From: Chromatiales bacterium
GTDB lineage: Bacteria; Pseudomonadota; Gammaproteobacteria; Thiohalomonadales; Thiohalomonadaceae
Direction: 5' to 3'
DNA length: 64,000 nucleotides
Assembly: GCA_003251535.1 (NCBI GenBank)
Contig: QKFD01000109.1
Location: 1 to 64,000, forward strand
Notes under the pieces: generated by a model
Told to the model about the DNA's origin: nothing
Database searches by the model: none
The model's input: the letters and a program-made list of their open reading frames with translations, nothing else
Shown here: positions 11,001 through 26,047 of the stretch, piece by piece
Position numbering within the stretch: position 1 is the stretch's first letter
Layout of the letters: the number at the start of each line of letters is the position of its first letter
Translations under genes and position numbers: made by a program

Positions 11001-12382
11001 GATCCCTCTAGATCGGTCATCACCACCGCGTTGGGGCTCTGCTCCACCGCCAATGACAGACGCTGCGCCCGCGCCTCAATGGCGTTGCGCTCCGCCTCGG
11101 CATGACGACGCAGGAGGGTCCCCGAGAGGCGCCGGACCACGGTCTCCAGCAGCTCCTGCTCCTCCTGTAGAAAGGGTTCACCCGCCTCGCTGGGTAGCGC
11201 ATCGGCGTAGGTGACGGTGATGGCGCAGTAACCATTGGCCGACGCCTCGCCCGCCTCAACGTGGAGACGGTGGGGGGAGTAACCGGCCGCCGCCGAGGTC
11301 ACCCGCCCCTCGCGCCAGACAATGGCGGCCTGGGCGATATGAGGATAGCGCATGGCACTGGGCAGTCGGTTGACGACGGCGCCCATCAGGTCAAAGACGG
11401 AGAGGTTATCTTGCTCGCTGAGGCGAAAGATGTCGTAGAGGCAGGAGAGCTCCGACATGCGCTTGGCGAGGGCGTTCTGGGCACCGCGGGCGGAGGTGAT
11501 GTCGTGGGCGATCCCCAGTACCCCGATCAGCTGACCATCGGAGTCATACATCGGTGCCTTGGTGGTCTCAAACAGGCCGTGGTAACCATCGCTGGCGAAG
11601 GTGAGCCACTCTTCGTTGATCCGCACCTGACCGGAGTGGAGCGCCTCGCGGTCGTTGTGGCGGAAGAACTCTGCCGTCGCCTGATCAATAAAATCGAAAT
11701 CGGTCTTGCCCACAATCTCCGCCTCGCTGGCCCCATAGAGTGCTGAGAAACGCGGATTGCAGCAGAGAAACACCCCCTCTGGGTCCTTCAACCAGACGGC
11801 GTCTGGGATGGTCTCGATGAGGGTGCGCAGGCGTTGGCGCTCCACCGCCAGGGAGCTGCGCGCGGTATCTCTATCCTGCTGTAACTGGCGGGCGTAGGCC
11901 TCGTTGGTGGCACACAGAGAGATGGCGCGGGAGAGGTTGTCCAGCACCGGCGGGAACAGCTCGGACAGGGGGAGATCCGTGGCGTAGTTGGCCGGTCCCA
12001 ACAGGGCGATGGCGCCAAACCCGGCCACCGGCAGCCGCAGGAGGGTCCCGTAGCGCTCATCCAGCAGGCAGGCCGCCCCCGCCTCCTCGGCCGTTAGTAG
12101 TGCAATCGGCCCCTCCAACCAGTCGCCGGGCAGGGGGATGACACTCCCCTCACGGGCCATCAGACGCCGACTACCGATAGCCAACATCAGACGGGTACGT
12201 GTCGGTAAGGCGGGGTCACCCCGCAGGGCCAGTGCCACCGGCAGACCGGTATGGAACAGCAGCCGCTGTAGCACCCGGGTGAGGAGCGGGCGCACCTCCA
12301 CCTCCCCCCCGATGGCGCGCATCATGTCATAGAGGAGGGTTAGGAGCCGGACGCGGTGCACGACTCCCCCCAGGTGGCACAC
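8042..12382 (-). CDS. large multi-PAS hybrid sensor histidine kinase
   Basis: A 1446-residue hybrid kinase without a clear membrane segment. An N-terminal GAF-like region (about 10-170) precedes a PAS domain (185-300), a second GAF-like region (about 305-425), two near-duplicate PAS/PAC units (435-560 and 560-685, each opening LSLAVEQ) and a HisKA domain with phospho-His H724 ([16 protein letters not shown]). HATPase, a degenerate receiver-like segment, a full receiver ([23 protein letters not shown]) and an HPt domain ([12 protein letters not shown]) follow. It is thus a complete His-Asp-His relay. The called start overlaps the FIST gene by 43 bp; a GTG at 12361 is an alternative. The output may go to the HD-GYP regulator upstream. 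Confidence 0.92.
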   Translation of the reverse strand: MCHLGGVVHRVRLLTLLYDMMRAIGGEVEVRPLLTRVLQRLLFHTGLPVALALRGDPALPTRTRLMLAIGSRRLMAREGSVIPLPGDWLEGPIALLTAEEAGAACLLDERYGTLLRLPVAGFGAIALLGPANYATDLPLSELFPPVLDNLSRAISLCATNEAYARQLQQDRDTARSSLAVERQRLRTLIETIPDAVWLKDPEGVFLCCNPRFSALYGASEAEIVGKTDFDFIDQATAEFFRHNDREALHSGQVRINEEWLTFASDGYHGLFETTKAPMYDSDGQLIGVLGIAHDITSARGAQNALAKRMSELSCLYDIFRLSEQDNLSVFDLMGAVVNRLPSAMRYPHIAQAAIVWREGRVTSAAAGYSPHRLHVEAGEASANGYCAITVTYADALPSEAGEPFLQEEQELLETVVRRLSGTLLRRHAEAERNAIEARAQRLSLAVEQSPNAVVMTDLEGSIEYVNDAFTRITGYRREEVLGHNPRLLKSGKTPQATYEDLWQTISRGERWCGEFINRSKQGQELIELALIVPLRQADGAITGYVAVKEDVTERRQAEGELRKLSLAVEQNPASIVVTDLNARIEYVNDAFLRTTGYSREEILGENPCILQSGRTPPEVFSGMWAVLTRGEVWKGELLNRRKDGSEYLEYAIIAPLRQPDGQVTHYLAIKEDITDKKHMTEELERYRAHLEELVAVRTKELDAAKEEAISANQAKGAFLANMSHEIRTPMNAIIGLAHLIGREGVNERQRQQLDKIHHAAHHLLGIINDILDFSKIEAGKVAPEWIDFEIDRVVGNLWALVVEQAQSKALELVIDIAQLPPILHGDGMRLGQILLNFVGNAVKFTGQGSVVLKAYPIRHHGKQIWVRFEVSDTGIGISPEQRQRLFKPFEQADASTTRQFGGTGLGLVISRRLAELMGGRVGVESEPGEGSTFWLELPFGLVAGQEQRPLPRALFRGARALAVITQPKLSESFLHTLSALGLQAEACANGEEAVVLLERANQEEEPIHVVLIEHRAPLVDGLEIGLRLRSLPLSVHPRMLLVGDAEAPPVTLLASAGFTAFIPRPLLPGVVLLALDRTEEDASFAAASAESRLAEHAGQRILLVEDNPLNQEVASALLRQLGLLVELAKDGQEAVQMAEERDYDVILMDVQMPLMDGLEATRIIRQQVRNGFTPILAMTASAFEEDRERCLAAGMRDHIPKPVEPDTLYATLLRWLPPPLHHEHPSLEGHPRSGGEPTGEVVALRQALSNLPGLDLNRALSIVGGRVDRLMGYLARFCRGHAEDGHELGRLVAAGAWKPAQQLAHSLKGVAGTLGLVEIHRLAAGLELALREGTLPSEEPLRELQAAIASIVAEVMHLHSEAPAAATDQPIDWRALRAGVARLRARLEVSELVAAKEYEALAPRLMQIASGLAQQLADQIDNFEFEEALTTLDAMEAAEPRLGIEV

Positions 12383-13500
12383 ACCACGGCGGCGTTATGG
12401 AGCAGCGGGTAGGACCACGCCTCCAGCCCACCGATCTCCCCCAGCGATAGGGCACCGGCGAGGCGGGCCCCACTCTCGGCCATCAGCGCGGCCAACTCCT
12501 GGTGCGCCCCCGCCCCCATGTGCTGATAGCGCCCGGCACAATAGAAACAGAGCAGCCGCTCAACCCCCGTCCCGCCACTGAGCAGACGCTTGGCCAGGGT
12601 ACTCATAAAGGCGTGGGAGTCGCCCTGCGGCGGCTCCAGGATGGTCATCAGTGAGTTGCCCGGGATCTCGCCGATACAGGCGATCGCCTGGTTCTCCTCC
12701 AGCGCGACCGGAATCCGCACCAGGAACTGACCGTTGGCCAAGGCGATCCCAAAGGGGAAGTGGACCGCATATTGGTAGAAGTTTTGCTGATCGAGGGTGA
12801 TGGCGTAGCGCTTGCGCACCAACTCACTGTAGACCGTAAAGGCCGGTTGCCAGTCGATGGAGGTGATGAGATTACCGCTGGCGGTGGTCGCCGTGACCGG
12901 CAGCTCCGGCGCCTCATAACCGTGGCCGAGTGCGGTCTCTACCTCCGCCGGCAATAGTAGGCAGGCGACCCCCGCCGCCAATTGGCGGGAGGCGTCAAAT
13001 AGAGACGGTATCGGCTGAAAGCGCCCGCTCCCCACATTGGCGCCGATGTAGCGCACCCCATCCCCCAGGCGCAGATAGAGGGCGTCGAGGATGCTGGCGA
13101 TGTTGGGCAGCATGGCATCGAAGAGCAGCAGCAAGGTGGGGACCGAGCCATTCAGATGGGGACGCACCGCGCTGGCAATGGCCTCCGCGGCCGGCATGGT
13201 CTCCCCCAACGGGGCCACCAGGCTATGGTGGCAGGCGGCCCCCAGGCGCAACAGCCAGACCCCACCCGGAGCGATCTCGCCATCCTGTAGCAGGGCGGGG
13301 AAGACCCCACCCACCAGGGGCAGCGCCAACGCCTGACAGAGGGCCTGCAACTCCGTTATCCACCCCCTATCCCTCTCGCTCACTAATGCCAAAACCGAAC
13401 ACCCGGGATCCGCCGTCCGCCAGGTAGCGACGGTGGATCGGATCACCGTGTCGCTCTTTTGGGGCTCGGGCTCGAAGCACCAAAATGCATCGTTGCTCAT
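12340..13500 (-). CDS. FIST domain sensory protein
   Basis: A 386-residue protein fitting the FIST N plus FIST C layout, a soluble ligand-binding module usually linked to signalling proteins and thought to bind small molecules such as amino acids. Hallmarks are [10 protein letters not shown] in the N half, [24 protein letters not shown], and C-terminal LLCFYCAGR followed by [10 protein letters not shown]. No signal peptide or membrane helix is present, so it is cytoplasmic. A ribosome site GGGGAGAG lies 7 nt upstream. Its 3' end overlaps the hybrid kinase start, suggesting that the FIST protein feeds that kinase. Confidence 0.88.
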   Translation of the reverse strand: MSNDAFWCFEPEPQKSDTVIRSTVATWRTADPGCSVLALVSERDRGWITELQALCQALALPLVGGVFPALLQDGEIAPGGVWLLRLGAACHHSLVAPLGETMPAAEAIASAVRPHLNGSVPTLLLLFDAMLPNIASILDALYLRLGDGVRYIGANVGSGRFQPIPSLFDASRQLAAGVACLLLPAEVETALGHGYEAPELPVTATTASGNLITSIDWQPAFTVYSELVRKRYAITLDQQNFYQYAVHFPFGIALANGQFLVRIPVALEENQAIACIGEIPGNSLMTILEPPQGDSHAFMSTLAKRLLSGGTGVERLLCFYCAGRYQHMGAGAHQELAALMAESGARLAGALSLGEIGGLEAWSYPLLHNAAVVCATWGESCTASGS

Positions 13501-13565
13501 GCGGATACTCTCCCCGCTCGATTCCCCGCAGCAGATGATTCATTGTCATGCGCATCGGGCAGCAC

Positions 13566-14732
13566 TCACTCAGGGGCGTCGGAATAGCGCCGTGCGATAT
13601 CGGCAAACTGGTCGCGTTCGGCCAGATAGGCATCGACGATATCGGGATCAAAGTGGCTACCCCGCCCCTCGACGATCAACTCCGTCGCCCGCTCCAGGGA
13701 GAAGGCCGCCTTGTAGTGGCGACGACAGATGAGGGCATCGAATACGTCGGCCAGGGCCATCAACCGTGCGCTGAGCGGAATGGCATCGCCCGCTAAACCT
13801 TGAGGATAGCCGCTCCCATCCCACCGCTCATGGTGGTGGAGGGCGATCTGGCGCACCGTCTCCAGAAAGTCCAACGGCGACCCTTCATGATCGGAGCTGA
13901 TGAGACGGGAACTCTCCCCCAAGACCCGGTGGATCGCCTCATCGATGGCATCGGCCCCGATCTGGCTGTGGGTCTTCATGATCTCGAACTCTTCCGGCGT
14001 CAGCCGTCCCGGCTTCAAGAGGATCTGATCGGGGATCCCCACCTTGCCGATATCGTGGAGCGGCGAGGCCTTGGCGATGAGGCGGCGGGTACGGGTGTCC
14101 AGCAGGTGGGCAAAGCGCGGATGCTCCACCAGCCGCCCCATCAAGGCCTCGATATAGGCCTGGGTGCGCCGCAGGTGGTTGCCCGTCTCGCTATCGCGCT
14201 TCTCGGTCAACATGGCCAGGGCGTTGAGGGAGATATCTTTAATCAGATCGTTCTCCCACACCCGGCGGTTGACCTCCGCCTCCAAGTAGCCGTTCTGATC
14301 CTTGAGCCAGTCGCGCGCCTGCTTCAGCTCCAGCTGGGTGCGCGCCCGGGCCAGCAGAATGGCGGGGCGGATGGGCTTCGTCACATAGTCAACGGCCCCG
14401 AGTTGGAGGCCATGCTCCTCATCTTCGGTGGCATCCATGGCGGTGACGAAGATCACCGGGATCTCACGGGTGGCCGGCAGTTGGCGCAGCCGCTCCAACA
14501 CCTCATAGCCATCCATGCCGGGCATCATCACATCGAGCAGGATGAGATCGGGCCGTGGTTCACTCTGCGCCACCTTCAAGGCCCGCTCCCCCGAGAGGGC
14601 GAGGCGGACACGGTAGTGGGGCTCCAGTAGCTCGCCGATTACCGTCAAGTTGTCTTTGGTGTCGTCCACCACCAAGACCACCTTTTTGGGCCGGGCGGAT
14701 GCTGCCGCCTGACTCGCATCTTCTGTTGTCAT
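13566..14732 (-). CDS. response regulator with HD-GYP c-di-GMP phosphodiesterase domain
   Basis: A two-domain regulator of the RpfG type. The N-terminal receiver has VVDDTKDN, phospho-Asp in LILLDVMMPGMDG and Lys in YVTKP. The C-terminal HD-GYP domain has the intact HD (ASPLHDIGKVGIP), the metal-binding HHH and GSGYPQGL, so it is predicted to hydrolyse c-di-GMP. The start is ambiguous: ATG 14732, GTG 14735 and GTG 14750 are all in frame near GGGGGA. It lies 65 bp upstream of the FIST gene on the same strand and probably forms a unit with FIST and the hybrid kinase, which ends in an HPt domain able to pass on phosphate. Confidence 0.93.
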   Translation of the reverse strand: MTTEDASQAAASARPKKVVLVVDDTKDNLTVIGELLEPHYRVRLALSGERALKVAQSEPRPDLILLDVMMPGMDGYEVLERLRQLPATREIPVIFVTAMDATEDEEHGLQLGAVDYVTKPIRPAILLARARTQLELKQARDWLKDQNGYLEAEVNRRVWENDLIKDISLNALAMLTEKRDSETGNHLRRTQAYIEALMGRLVEHPRFAHLLDTRTRRLIAKASPLHDIGKVGIPDQILLKPGRLTPEEFEIMKTHSQIGADAIDEAIHRVLGESSRLISSDHEGSPLDFLETVRQIALHHHERWDGSGYPQGLAGDAIPLSARLMALADVFDALICRRHYKAAFSLERATELIVEGRGSHFDPDIVDAYLAERDQFADIARRYSDAPE

Positions 14733-15038
14733 CACGCTCAGGTCCCCCACAGCGGCTCTCCCCTGTCGATCCCATTGTGCGCCACCCCATCCCAGGCAAC
14801 CAGCCTGCCCGAGTACCTGGCACCGCCTCTCCGGTCAAGGGCTTAAAGCCCCTTCCGGCCACCCGCCCAAAGATGACTAGGGCGGTATGCAATGAGACGG
14901 CCGCAGTGCCATGGTGCCTCGGCGGAGGCGGGAATACAGCCGGGTCTGACCATGGCCCCCACCTGGGGGATCACCCGGTTTACGCTGGGCGAAGTGCGGA
15001 CCTATTCTGACCACCGAAACGATGGGAGGGCATGAGAG

Positions 15039-15410
15039 ATGGCGAGCAGTACCGTTAATGTCGGCCGCCAGAGCGATATGAACCATCTGCTGACGTCACT
15101 GGCAGGCAACCTGGCAATGGCCCGCAAGTTGGCCCGTCTCTTTTTAGAGATGCAGCCCAAGATGGTGAGCGATGTCGAAGAGGCGCTAGGGGATTGGGAT
15201 CTGGAGCGCTTACGGCGGGTGGTACACAACATCCGCGGCAGCTGCACCCTCTTCTCGGCCGAGCAGTGTCTCACCCTGACCCGCAAGCTGGAGGGGGATC
15301 TACCTGATCGCCCAGGGCCCCACCTAGTGGAGGAGTGCTCCCAGCTCTGTAGCGCCCTCGGCTACCTAGCCCAGGAGCTGGAGGAGTTTGTGACGGAGGA
15401 GGAGGCGTAA
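15039..15410 (+). CDS. stand-alone HPt phosphotransfer protein
   Basis: A 123-residue, mostly helical protein with an HPt-like core: LRRVVHNIRGSCTLFSA, where the His in VHNIRGS is the likely phospho-acceptor. Upstream helices (LLTSLAGNLAMARKLARLFLE) fit the four-helix bundle. It would shuttle phosphate between hybrid kinases and receivers in this signalling block. It is transcribed divergently from the HD-GYP gene; the 306-bp gap between them (14733-15038) shows no other gene. GGAGG lies 9 nt before the ATG. Confidence 0.75.
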   Translation: MASSTVNVGRQSDMNHLLTSLAGNLAMARKLARLFLEMQPKMVSDVEEALGDWDLERLRRVVHNIRGSCTLFSAEQCLTLTRKLEGDLPDRPGPHLVEECSQLCSALGYLAQELEEFVTEEEA

Positions 15411-15472
15411 GGCCATGCAGGGCATAGCCAGCGGCTGCGGGCCACCGTGAATCAAGCCCGCCACGGCCGGTG

Positions 15473-16108
15473 TCAGCAGATCAACCCCTGCTGCATGGCG
15501 TAGCGCGTGAGACCCGCGATGTCGTGGACACCCAGCTTATCCATCAGCTGGCCACGATGGAACTCAACCGTTTTGGGGCTGATACCCAGCTCCCGTGCCA
15601 CCTGTTTGGTGGTTTGGCCCGAGGCAACCCGCCGCAGGACTTCGGTCTGGCGCGGGGTGAGAGGGGTGCCGGTCTGGGGTTCGTTACTGATCACCCGATG
15701 GATGAGGACCTCCTGGATCTTGGGCGAGAGATAGCGCCCACCACCGAGCACCGTGGCCAGGGCCAACTGGAGTTCGGCCAGGATGAAATCTTTCAACAGG
15801 TAACCCACCGCCCCGGCACTTAGGGCCTGCTCCACCACCTCCTGCTGGTCCAGGCTGGAGAGGATGAGGAGCTTGATGTCGGGTTGGCTGGCATGGATCT
15901 GTTGAGCGGCTTCAATGCCGCTGACATGGGGCATGGCAATGTCGAGGATAGCCACATCGGGATGCAGATTACGGGCAGCGGAGACCGCCTCCGCCCCCTC
16001 AGCACACTCCGCGACGACCTCATATTGCGGCAGGGTCTCCAGTAGTGCCCGGATGCCGGCCCTCACCAGCAGTTGGTCATCCGCGAGTACAATGCGCACT
16101 GTCTTCAT
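15473..16108 (-). CDS. NarL/LuxR-family response regulator
   Basis: A 211-residue regulator: receiver domain with VLADDQLLVRAG, phospho-Asp D56 in AILDIAMPHVSG and YLLKDF, then a C-terminal LuxR-type helix-turn-helix (LTPRQTEVLRRVASGQTTKQVARELGIS, SPKTVEFHRGQLMDKLG). It is predicted to be a DNA-binding transcription factor. It converges with the HPt gene and is divergent from the PhnD-like gene and membrane hybrid kinase, which are candidate upstream partners. No target site could be assigned. The 352-bp divergent region to 16461 holds no other gene. Confidence 0.92.
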   Translation of the reverse strand: MKTVRIVLADDQLLVRAGIRALLETLPQYEVVAECAEGAEAVSAARNLHPDVAILDIAMPHVSGIEAAQQIHASQPDIKLLILSSLDQQEVVEQALSAGAVGYLLKDFILAELQLALATVLGGGRYLSPKIQEVLIHRVISNEPQTGTPLTPRQTEVLRRVASGQTTKQVARELGISPKTVEFHRGQLMDKLGVHDIAGLTRYAMQQGLIC

Positions 16109-16460
16109 GGTCTCTCATCATCCGACCTATCGAGCGGCGTTCTGCCCAACCCCCACCCCCCTCGCTCGGAGAGCCGGCGGTTCATCCCGGCTGGGGAGAG
16201 TATGCACAACGATCAGTGGGTTATCGTACCCCCGCCTTGGCGATTGTTCCAGGGTAGCACCTGAGTCCCATACCCCAGCAGCCGGTTATGCGCCCTCCAA
16301 CCTCGCCCCATCATCAGCAAGCGGCCGAATCGCACTCGTTTCATCCGCGACGGCCCTAATCCCCCTGCCAGGATGGCTCCACCGCCCCATGTCCGCCCGC
16401 CACGCACAACCACAGGAGCGACCTGCGGCGGCCATTGCCTCTCGTATAGGAGCCCCAACC

Positions 16461-17297
16461 ATGTCCCTGCACCGCGCTGTGCGCCACATAAGGTACCTCC
16501 TTGCCCTGCTGTTGAGCCTGCTGGTGCCATCCGCCTGGGCGGCCCCCTACACCGTTGCCCTGGTACCCCAGTTTAAGGCACGTCAACTCCAGGCGGAGTG
16601 GCGGCCGCTGTTGGATCGCATCAGCGCGGAGACAGGGCTGGAGTTCAAGCTCCGTTTTTACAGCTCCATCCCGGAGTTTGAGAGCGGCTTTTTGGCGGGC
16701 GAGCCCGACTTCGCCTTCATGAACCCCTACCACGCGGTGATGGCCCATAAGAAGCAAGGGTATATCCCGCTACTGAGCAACGCCCAGCCGCTCACCGGGA
16801 TCCTGGTGGTGGCGGCCAACAGCGCCATTCACAGCGTGGAGGACCTCAACGAGCGGCGGATCGCCTTCCCCGCCCCCAACGCCTTTGGCGCCTCCCTCTA
16901 TATGCGGGCGCTGCTCATCGAGAAAGAGCGCCTCATCATCCACCCCCAATACGTCAGTACCCACGCCAACGTCTATCGCCAGGTGCTGCTGGGGGATGTC
17001 GCGGCCGGTGGTGGGGTCAACCAGACCTTTGCCGACCTGCCAGATAGCCTGCGCGCCGGCCTCCGTATCCTCTATGAGACACCACCCAGCGCCTCCCACC
17101 CCATCGCCGTCCACCCGCGGGTGCCCGAGGCCGATCGCCGCCTCTTCAGCGAGGCGTTCCTCAAACTGGGCCAGGATGAGGCGGGACGGGCGCTGCTCAA
17201 AGACGCCCGCATCCCCAAGCCCGTGGCGGTGGACTACGAGCATGACTACCGGCCGCTGGAGAGTTTGAAACTGGAGCGGTATGTCGTTCTAGAGTAA
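16461..17297 (+). CDS. exported PhnD-like phosphate/phosphonate binding protein, probably sensory
   Basis: A 278-residue protein with a clear signal peptide (YLLALLLSLLVPSAWA, cleavage after AWA) and a PhnD-type periplasmic fold: ALVPQFKARQLQAEWRPLL, FAFMNPYHAVM, AFPAPNAFGASLYMRALL. I took ATG 16461 (AGGAG 9 nt upstream) rather than the long upstream open frame. PhnD proteins bind phosphonates or other small oxyanions for ABC uptake, but no ATPase or permease lies nearby. A membrane hybrid kinase starts 224 bp downstream on the same strand, so a role as a ligand-sensing subunit is more likely; this is inference. Confidence 0.88.
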   Translation: MSLHRAVRHIRYLLALLLSLLVPSAWAAPYTVALVPQFKARQLQAEWRPLLDRISAETGLEFKLRFYSSIPEFESGFLAGEPDFAFMNPYHAVMAHKKQGYIPLLSNAQPLTGILVVAANSAIHSVEDLNERRIAFPAPNAFGASLYMRALLIEKERLIIHPQYVSTHANVYRQVLLGDVAAGGGVNQTFADLPDSLRAGLRILYETPPSASHPIAVHPRVPEADRRLFSEAFLKLGQDEAGRALLKDARIPKPVAVDYEHDYRPLESLKLERYVVLE

Positions 17298-17521
17298 GAA
17301 GTACCGCTCGCACTAACCATGGTGGCGCGGGGAGGGCGGTTTTGGCAAAGTTGCTATCTCTGATAGAGGCCCTACCACCTGGGTAGCGGCCACCAACGCG
17401 GGAGGGAGCGGTTGAACCGGCAGGGTTGCGTCACCTCACCTCGCAAGGGAGCCGCCGGTGCCAACCGTACCGCCCTGCCCAGCCTCTGCGCGCCCTCTCG
17501 CCCAGCCGAGGGCCCCTACGG

Positions 17522-20134
<2,613 letters not shown>

Positions 20135-20147
20135 AGCGATTGCTTCC

Positions 20148-22364
20148 CTACGCCACCGCTGCCGCCAACTCCAACCGATTGCGGCCACTGTTCTTGGCGC
20201 GGTAGAGCGCCTGATCGGCCGCCCGGATCAGCGCCTCCGGGCTATCTGCATCGTCCGGCGCGCAGGCCAGGCCGATGGAGATGGTCAAGGGGCCCAACGC
20301 CACCCCCGCGTGGCTGAAGTGGTTCTCTGCCATCTGCTGCCGCAACGCCTCCAGGCGGCGCTGGGCATCGCCCACGCCGGTCCCCGGTAGCACCAGCACA
20401 AACTCCTCGCCGCCAAAGCGGCAGGCGATGTCGCTGCGCCGCAAGGTGCTGAGTAGCAGCTGTCCCACCGCCCGCAACACCGCATCGCCCGCCTCATGAC
20501 CAAAGCGGTCATTCACCTGCTTGAAGTGATCGAGATCCAGCATCGCCAAGGCCAACTCCCCCTCCTCGCGCGCATTGCGATGGAGATCCCGTGGCAGCGT
20601 CTCCTCCAGGTAGCGCCGGTTAAACAGGCCGGTGAGTGGATCCCGCAGCGCCTGCTGCCGCAGTGACTCCCGTAGCCGCAGGTTAGAGAGGCCGAGCTTG
20701 ACGGCATCGGCAAAGGACTCTGCCACCTGGCGCCAAGCGGTGCGCCGCTCGCTGGGGGCCGCCAAGTAGATGAGACCCAGCTGCTCGCCGCGCACCGTGA
20801 GCGGGATACAGAGATAGCCGTGGCCGGGTGGGGTGTGGAGGTGATCGCAGATGGGCGAGGTGCGCTCAGGGGTCACCTCATGGATCTGACCGCGCCGCAT
20901 CGCCCAACAGGCATCCAGCGGAAACTCCGCCTCGGTCTGCCGCTCGGCCCCATTCCAGTGGGCCACCACACTGAAGCCGCTGCCATCGGCCAGCGACACC
21001 GCCAGCGCGCCGGCGGCGGAGAATATCTGGCGGGCACTCTGGGCGATGATGGGGTAGGCCTCCGGCTCGGCCACACAACTGAGGATGAGATCGCTCAGCT
21101 GATTGATGGTGGTCACCTCCAGGTCGTGGCGCTTCAACTCGGTCACATAGCGCCCCAACTGCTGCTCGCTGGCGCGGCGGCCGGTGATGTCGTTGCCGCT
21201 GCCGATGAAACCGAGAAACTCGCCCTCTGGATCGAAACGCGGCACGCCATGCTCCACCAACCAGCGATAGTCACCATCTGCGTTGAGGAGGCGATACTCC
21301 ATCTCGAACGGCTCGCGCCGCTCAAACGCCACCCCATAGATAGCCAAACAGCGGGCGCGGTCATCGGGGTGGACCCCCTCCATCCGCCCCTCGCCCACCT
21401 CCTGTGCCTGGGTACGGCCGGTGAACTCCAGCCAGCGACGGTTGAACCAACTGAAGGATTGTTGGGTATCGGCGATCCAGAGCAGCACCGGGGCGGAGTC
21501 GGCCATGGTGCGAAAGCGCTCCTCACTCTCCCGCAGCGCCCGCTCCGTCGCCTCCAGACGGGCATAGGGGAGGACCACACCGTAGCTGAACACCGCCCGG
21601 TAGAGCAGCAGCACACCGATGGCCCGGTAGAGGTGGCCCACCAGGTTGTGGAGGTCATTCACCGTGGCGTAGAGCACAAAGTAGATCTCTGCCAGGGCCA
21701 ACACCCAGGCGGCCAGGGCCAGCCCCTTGAGATCGGCCTCGACATCGCCATGGTGACGCCAGAGGGCGAGGGCCGCGCCGCTGTGCAAGAGGATGATGAG
21801 CAACTCACCCACGCGCTTGGTGCCCGTCAGGCCATAGCCGGGGATGAAGGTGGCCGGTAGCAGATGGCTGTGGAAGAGTCCCACCCACCAGACCCCTGCC
21901 GCGATGCCAAGCACTGCCACCAGCAGCCATGGGGCGCGCTGGGGCCGCTGTAGCGGTTGCCACGGCAGTAGCGCCACCGCCAGTAACGTAGCGCCGGTCA
22001 CCGTCCGGCCGGCGAGCCAGAAGTTGATCGCCTTCTCCGGCGAGCTGGGGGTGATGAGATCGGGCATCCCCGCATAGGAGAGGGTGTGGCCGATATCGAT
22101 GAGCGCCGCCGCCAATAGGCCGCAACCGAGCACCAAGTAAGGGGCCACGGCGATGCGCTGGCGCACGTTCCACACCACCGCAAAGGCCATCACCGAGACC
22201 ATGATGGAGGTGAACTCCAACAGCGTGTGGAGCGGGAGATAGCCGGTGGGAGAGAAGATGCGCAGCGGCGGCAGCGCGGCCACCACTGGCACGAGTAGAG
22301 TCAATAGCAGCCCCAGCCGCTTACGCCGCAGACTCAAGGGGGCTGAGGTGGAAGATTGCTGCAT
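20148..22364 (-). CDS. membrane diguanylate cyclase with PAS and GAF domains
   Basis: A 738-residue c-di-GMP synthase. An N-terminal multi-helix sensor resembling MASE3 (LHTLLEFTSIMVSVMAFAVVW) is followed by a PAS/PAC domain, a GAF-like domain and a C-terminal GGDEF domain (RDPLTGLFNRRYLEETL, CRFGGEEFVLVLPGTG). The catalytic GGEEF is intact and the RRSD five residues before it matches the RxxD inhibitory site, so an active, product-inhibited cyclase is expected. ATG 22364 has GGAGG 8 nt upstream and is preferred to the GTG at 22406. It opposes the HD-GYP phosphodiesterase in this block. It converges with the hybrid kinase, leaving 13 bp between stops. Confidence 0.93.
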   Translation of the reverse strand: MQQSSTSAPLSLRRKRLGLLLTLLVPVVAALPPLRIFSPTGYLPLHTLLEFTSIMVSVMAFAVVWNVRQRIAVAPYLVLGCGLLAAALIDIGHTLSYAGMPDLITPSSPEKAINFWLAGRTVTGATLLAVALLPWQPLQRPQRAPWLLVAVLGIAAGVWWVGLFHSHLLPATFIPGYGLTGTKRVGELLIILLHSGAALALWRHHGDVEADLKGLALAAWVLALAEIYFVLYATVNDLHNLVGHLYRAIGVLLLYRAVFSYGVVLPYARLEATERALRESEERFRTMADSAPVLLWIADTQQSFSWFNRRWLEFTGRTQAQEVGEGRMEGVHPDDRARCLAIYGVAFERREPFEMEYRLLNADGDYRWLVEHGVPRFDPEGEFLGFIGSGNDITGRRASEQQLGRYVTELKRHDLEVTTINQLSDLILSCVAEPEAYPIIAQSARQIFSAAGALAVSLADGSGFSVVAHWNGAERQTEAEFPLDACWAMRRGQIHEVTPERTSPICDHLHTPPGHGYLCIPLTVRGEQLGLIYLAAPSERRTAWRQVAESFADAVKLGLSNLRLRESLRQQALRDPLTGLFNRRYLEETLPRDLHRNAREEGELALAMLDLDHFKQVNDRFGHEAGDAVLRAVGQLLLSTLRRSDIACRFGGEEFVLVLPGTGVGDAQRRLEALRQQMAENHFSHAGVALGPLTISIGLACAPDDADSPEALIRAADQALYRAKNSGRNRLELAAAVA

Positions 22365-22431
22365 GGGGGCTGCCTCCGCCCTTGCAGCATACCTCCCCGC
22401 ATCCACGCTGACGAGGGGCGCTCACACCGCG

Positions 22432-23793
22432 TCAGGAGAGTCCCAGCGCCTTCACCGAAGCACCACGCCAACCCCCCAAGACAATCCCCAGCCCTAGCAA
22501 CACCACCCACTCTAGGGGGTGGAGATAGCGCACCACGAGTACGGTGGAGAAGAGTAGATCGATGGCCACCACCAGGGCGCAGGTCAACGCCAACAGCAGC
22601 ACCCCTTGGCGCTGTTCCGTGGACAGCGGGAGCAGCGCCAGGGCGGCGAACAAGGGGGGCGAGAGGAGCAGCAGCCAATACCAGGGGATAGCCCACTGGT
22701 GGTAGTGCCCCACCGGCGTGGTGCGACCTATCTGGGCGTCAGCGGTGAGGGGACGCTGGTAGACCCGCTCCATGATGAGGCGCAGGTCCGGCGGGAGCGG
22801 CCGATCCTCGTTGCGATCAAACACCAACATCCGCCGCAGTTGCGCGAGGTCAAAATGGGCCCGCAGATTGCCCGCCATCAACCCCAAGACCCCCAGCGGG
22901 TCCCGCAGCATGACGTGGCGCGTGGCGGAGGTGGCGACCTGGTTGGCACTGGCAACGCTGCCGTAGTGCTTGATAAGCAGGAACACCACGCCATCGGTAA
23001 ACCAGCGCTGATGCTCCCGCAGGGCGAGGGTGCGCGGCGCACTACTGGCCAACACCTCGCCCCCCACCTGGGGATCGGGGAAGTCGTCCGCGCGCAGCAG
23101 CGGCGAGAGGGCGGAGATAAGGAAAAAGCCCCCCTCATATTGGTAGGCCGCTGGTTGCTGGGTGAGCTGGCCCTGGAACTGGCGAAAGGCGCCATGACTC
23201 ACCAACAGCACCGCCAAGGCCAGTAGCAGGTGGGCGGCACTGCCCCGTCCCGGCCGCTGCCGCCAGGCCACCAGGGCCAGCGCCAGGCTCACCCCCAGGA
23301 CCACGGGCAGATAGCTGCCGCGCAGGGCGATGGCCCAGATCCCGCCGAGCTGCGCCGCCACCAGCCAGAGTGGCTGGCGCTGGCGTAGATAGATGAGGGA
23401 GCCGGCGAGAAACAGACTGAAGCCGAGTAGCGCCAGCGACTCGGCCATCAGATAGCGCTCATAGAGCAGCTGGAGGGGGGCCAGCGCCAAGAGCAGGGCC
23501 GCCCCCCAGGCCACCGCGCGCCGGCTGCCAAAGCCGGCGCGCAGGGTGAGCGCCAGGAGAAAGGCGCTGAGCCCCCCCGCCAACGCCTGGAGCGCGACCA
23601 GCCAGTTGGCCCCCACCAGGCGGATGAGATAGCTGTAGAGGTAGGAGCGGTGGGTGTTGGCGACATCGGTCACGGCGGTCAGCAGAAACGCCTCCGAGTC
23701 ACCGAGGAAGAAACGTAGCTCACCATCCAGCCCCAACAGGAGGGCCTCTAGGGTGAGTAGCAGGGGTAGTAGTAGGAGATCGCGGCGGTCCAT
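22432..23793 (-). CDS. polytopic membrane protein, GT-C glycosyltransferase-like
   Basis: A protein of about 453 residues with roughly ten hydrophobic helices. Between the first helices there is an acidic soluble loop (FFLGDSEAFLLTAVTDVANTHRS), and a hydrophilic stretch near the middle contains REHQRWFTDGVVF. This layout resembles lipid-linked-sugar GT-C transferases (ArnT/PMT-like), in which an early periplasmic loop carries catalytic acids, but I cannot place it in a family. ATG 23793 is preferred; the ribosome site is weak. It is transcribed divergently from the DUF255 gene. Confidence 0.6.
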   Translation of the reverse strand: MDRRDLLLLPLLLTLEALLLGLDGELRFFLGDSEAFLLTAVTDVANTHRSYLYSYLIRLVGANWLVALQALAGGLSAFLLALTLRAGFGSRRAVAWGAALLLALAPLQLLYERYLMAESLALLGFSLFLAGSLIYLRQRQPLWLVAAQLGGIWAIALRGSYLPVVLGVSLALALVAWRQRPGRGSAAHLLLALAVLLVSHGAFRQFQGQLTQQPAAYQYEGGFFLISALSPLLRADDFPDPQVGGEVLASSAPRTLALREHQRWFTDGVVFLLIKHYGSVASANQVATSATRHVMLRDPLGVLGLMAGNLRAHFDLAQLRRMLVFDRNEDRPLPPDLRLIMERVYQRPLTADAQIGRTTPVGHYHQWAIPWYWLLLLSPPLFAALALLPLSTEQRQGVLLLALTCALVVAIDLLFSTVLVVRYLHPLEWVVLLGLGIVLGGWRGASVKALGLS

Positions 23794-23901
23794 GGCGGTG
23801 TACTGTCTCGCTCTTGCCGGCCCCGCCAAGGGGGCCCTTTATCATTTCGCCCCGCAGGGGCGGCGGGTATGCTACCACCTCACTCCATTGCCGCCGCTGC
23901 C

Positions 23902-26043
<2,142 letters not shown>

Positions 26044-26047
26044 ACCA

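Noticed and set aside
15915-16460. Long N-terminal extension of the PhnD-like gene
   Set aside because: It overlaps the NarL-type regulator on the opposite strand, and the leader peptide and ribosome site lie at ATG 16461.
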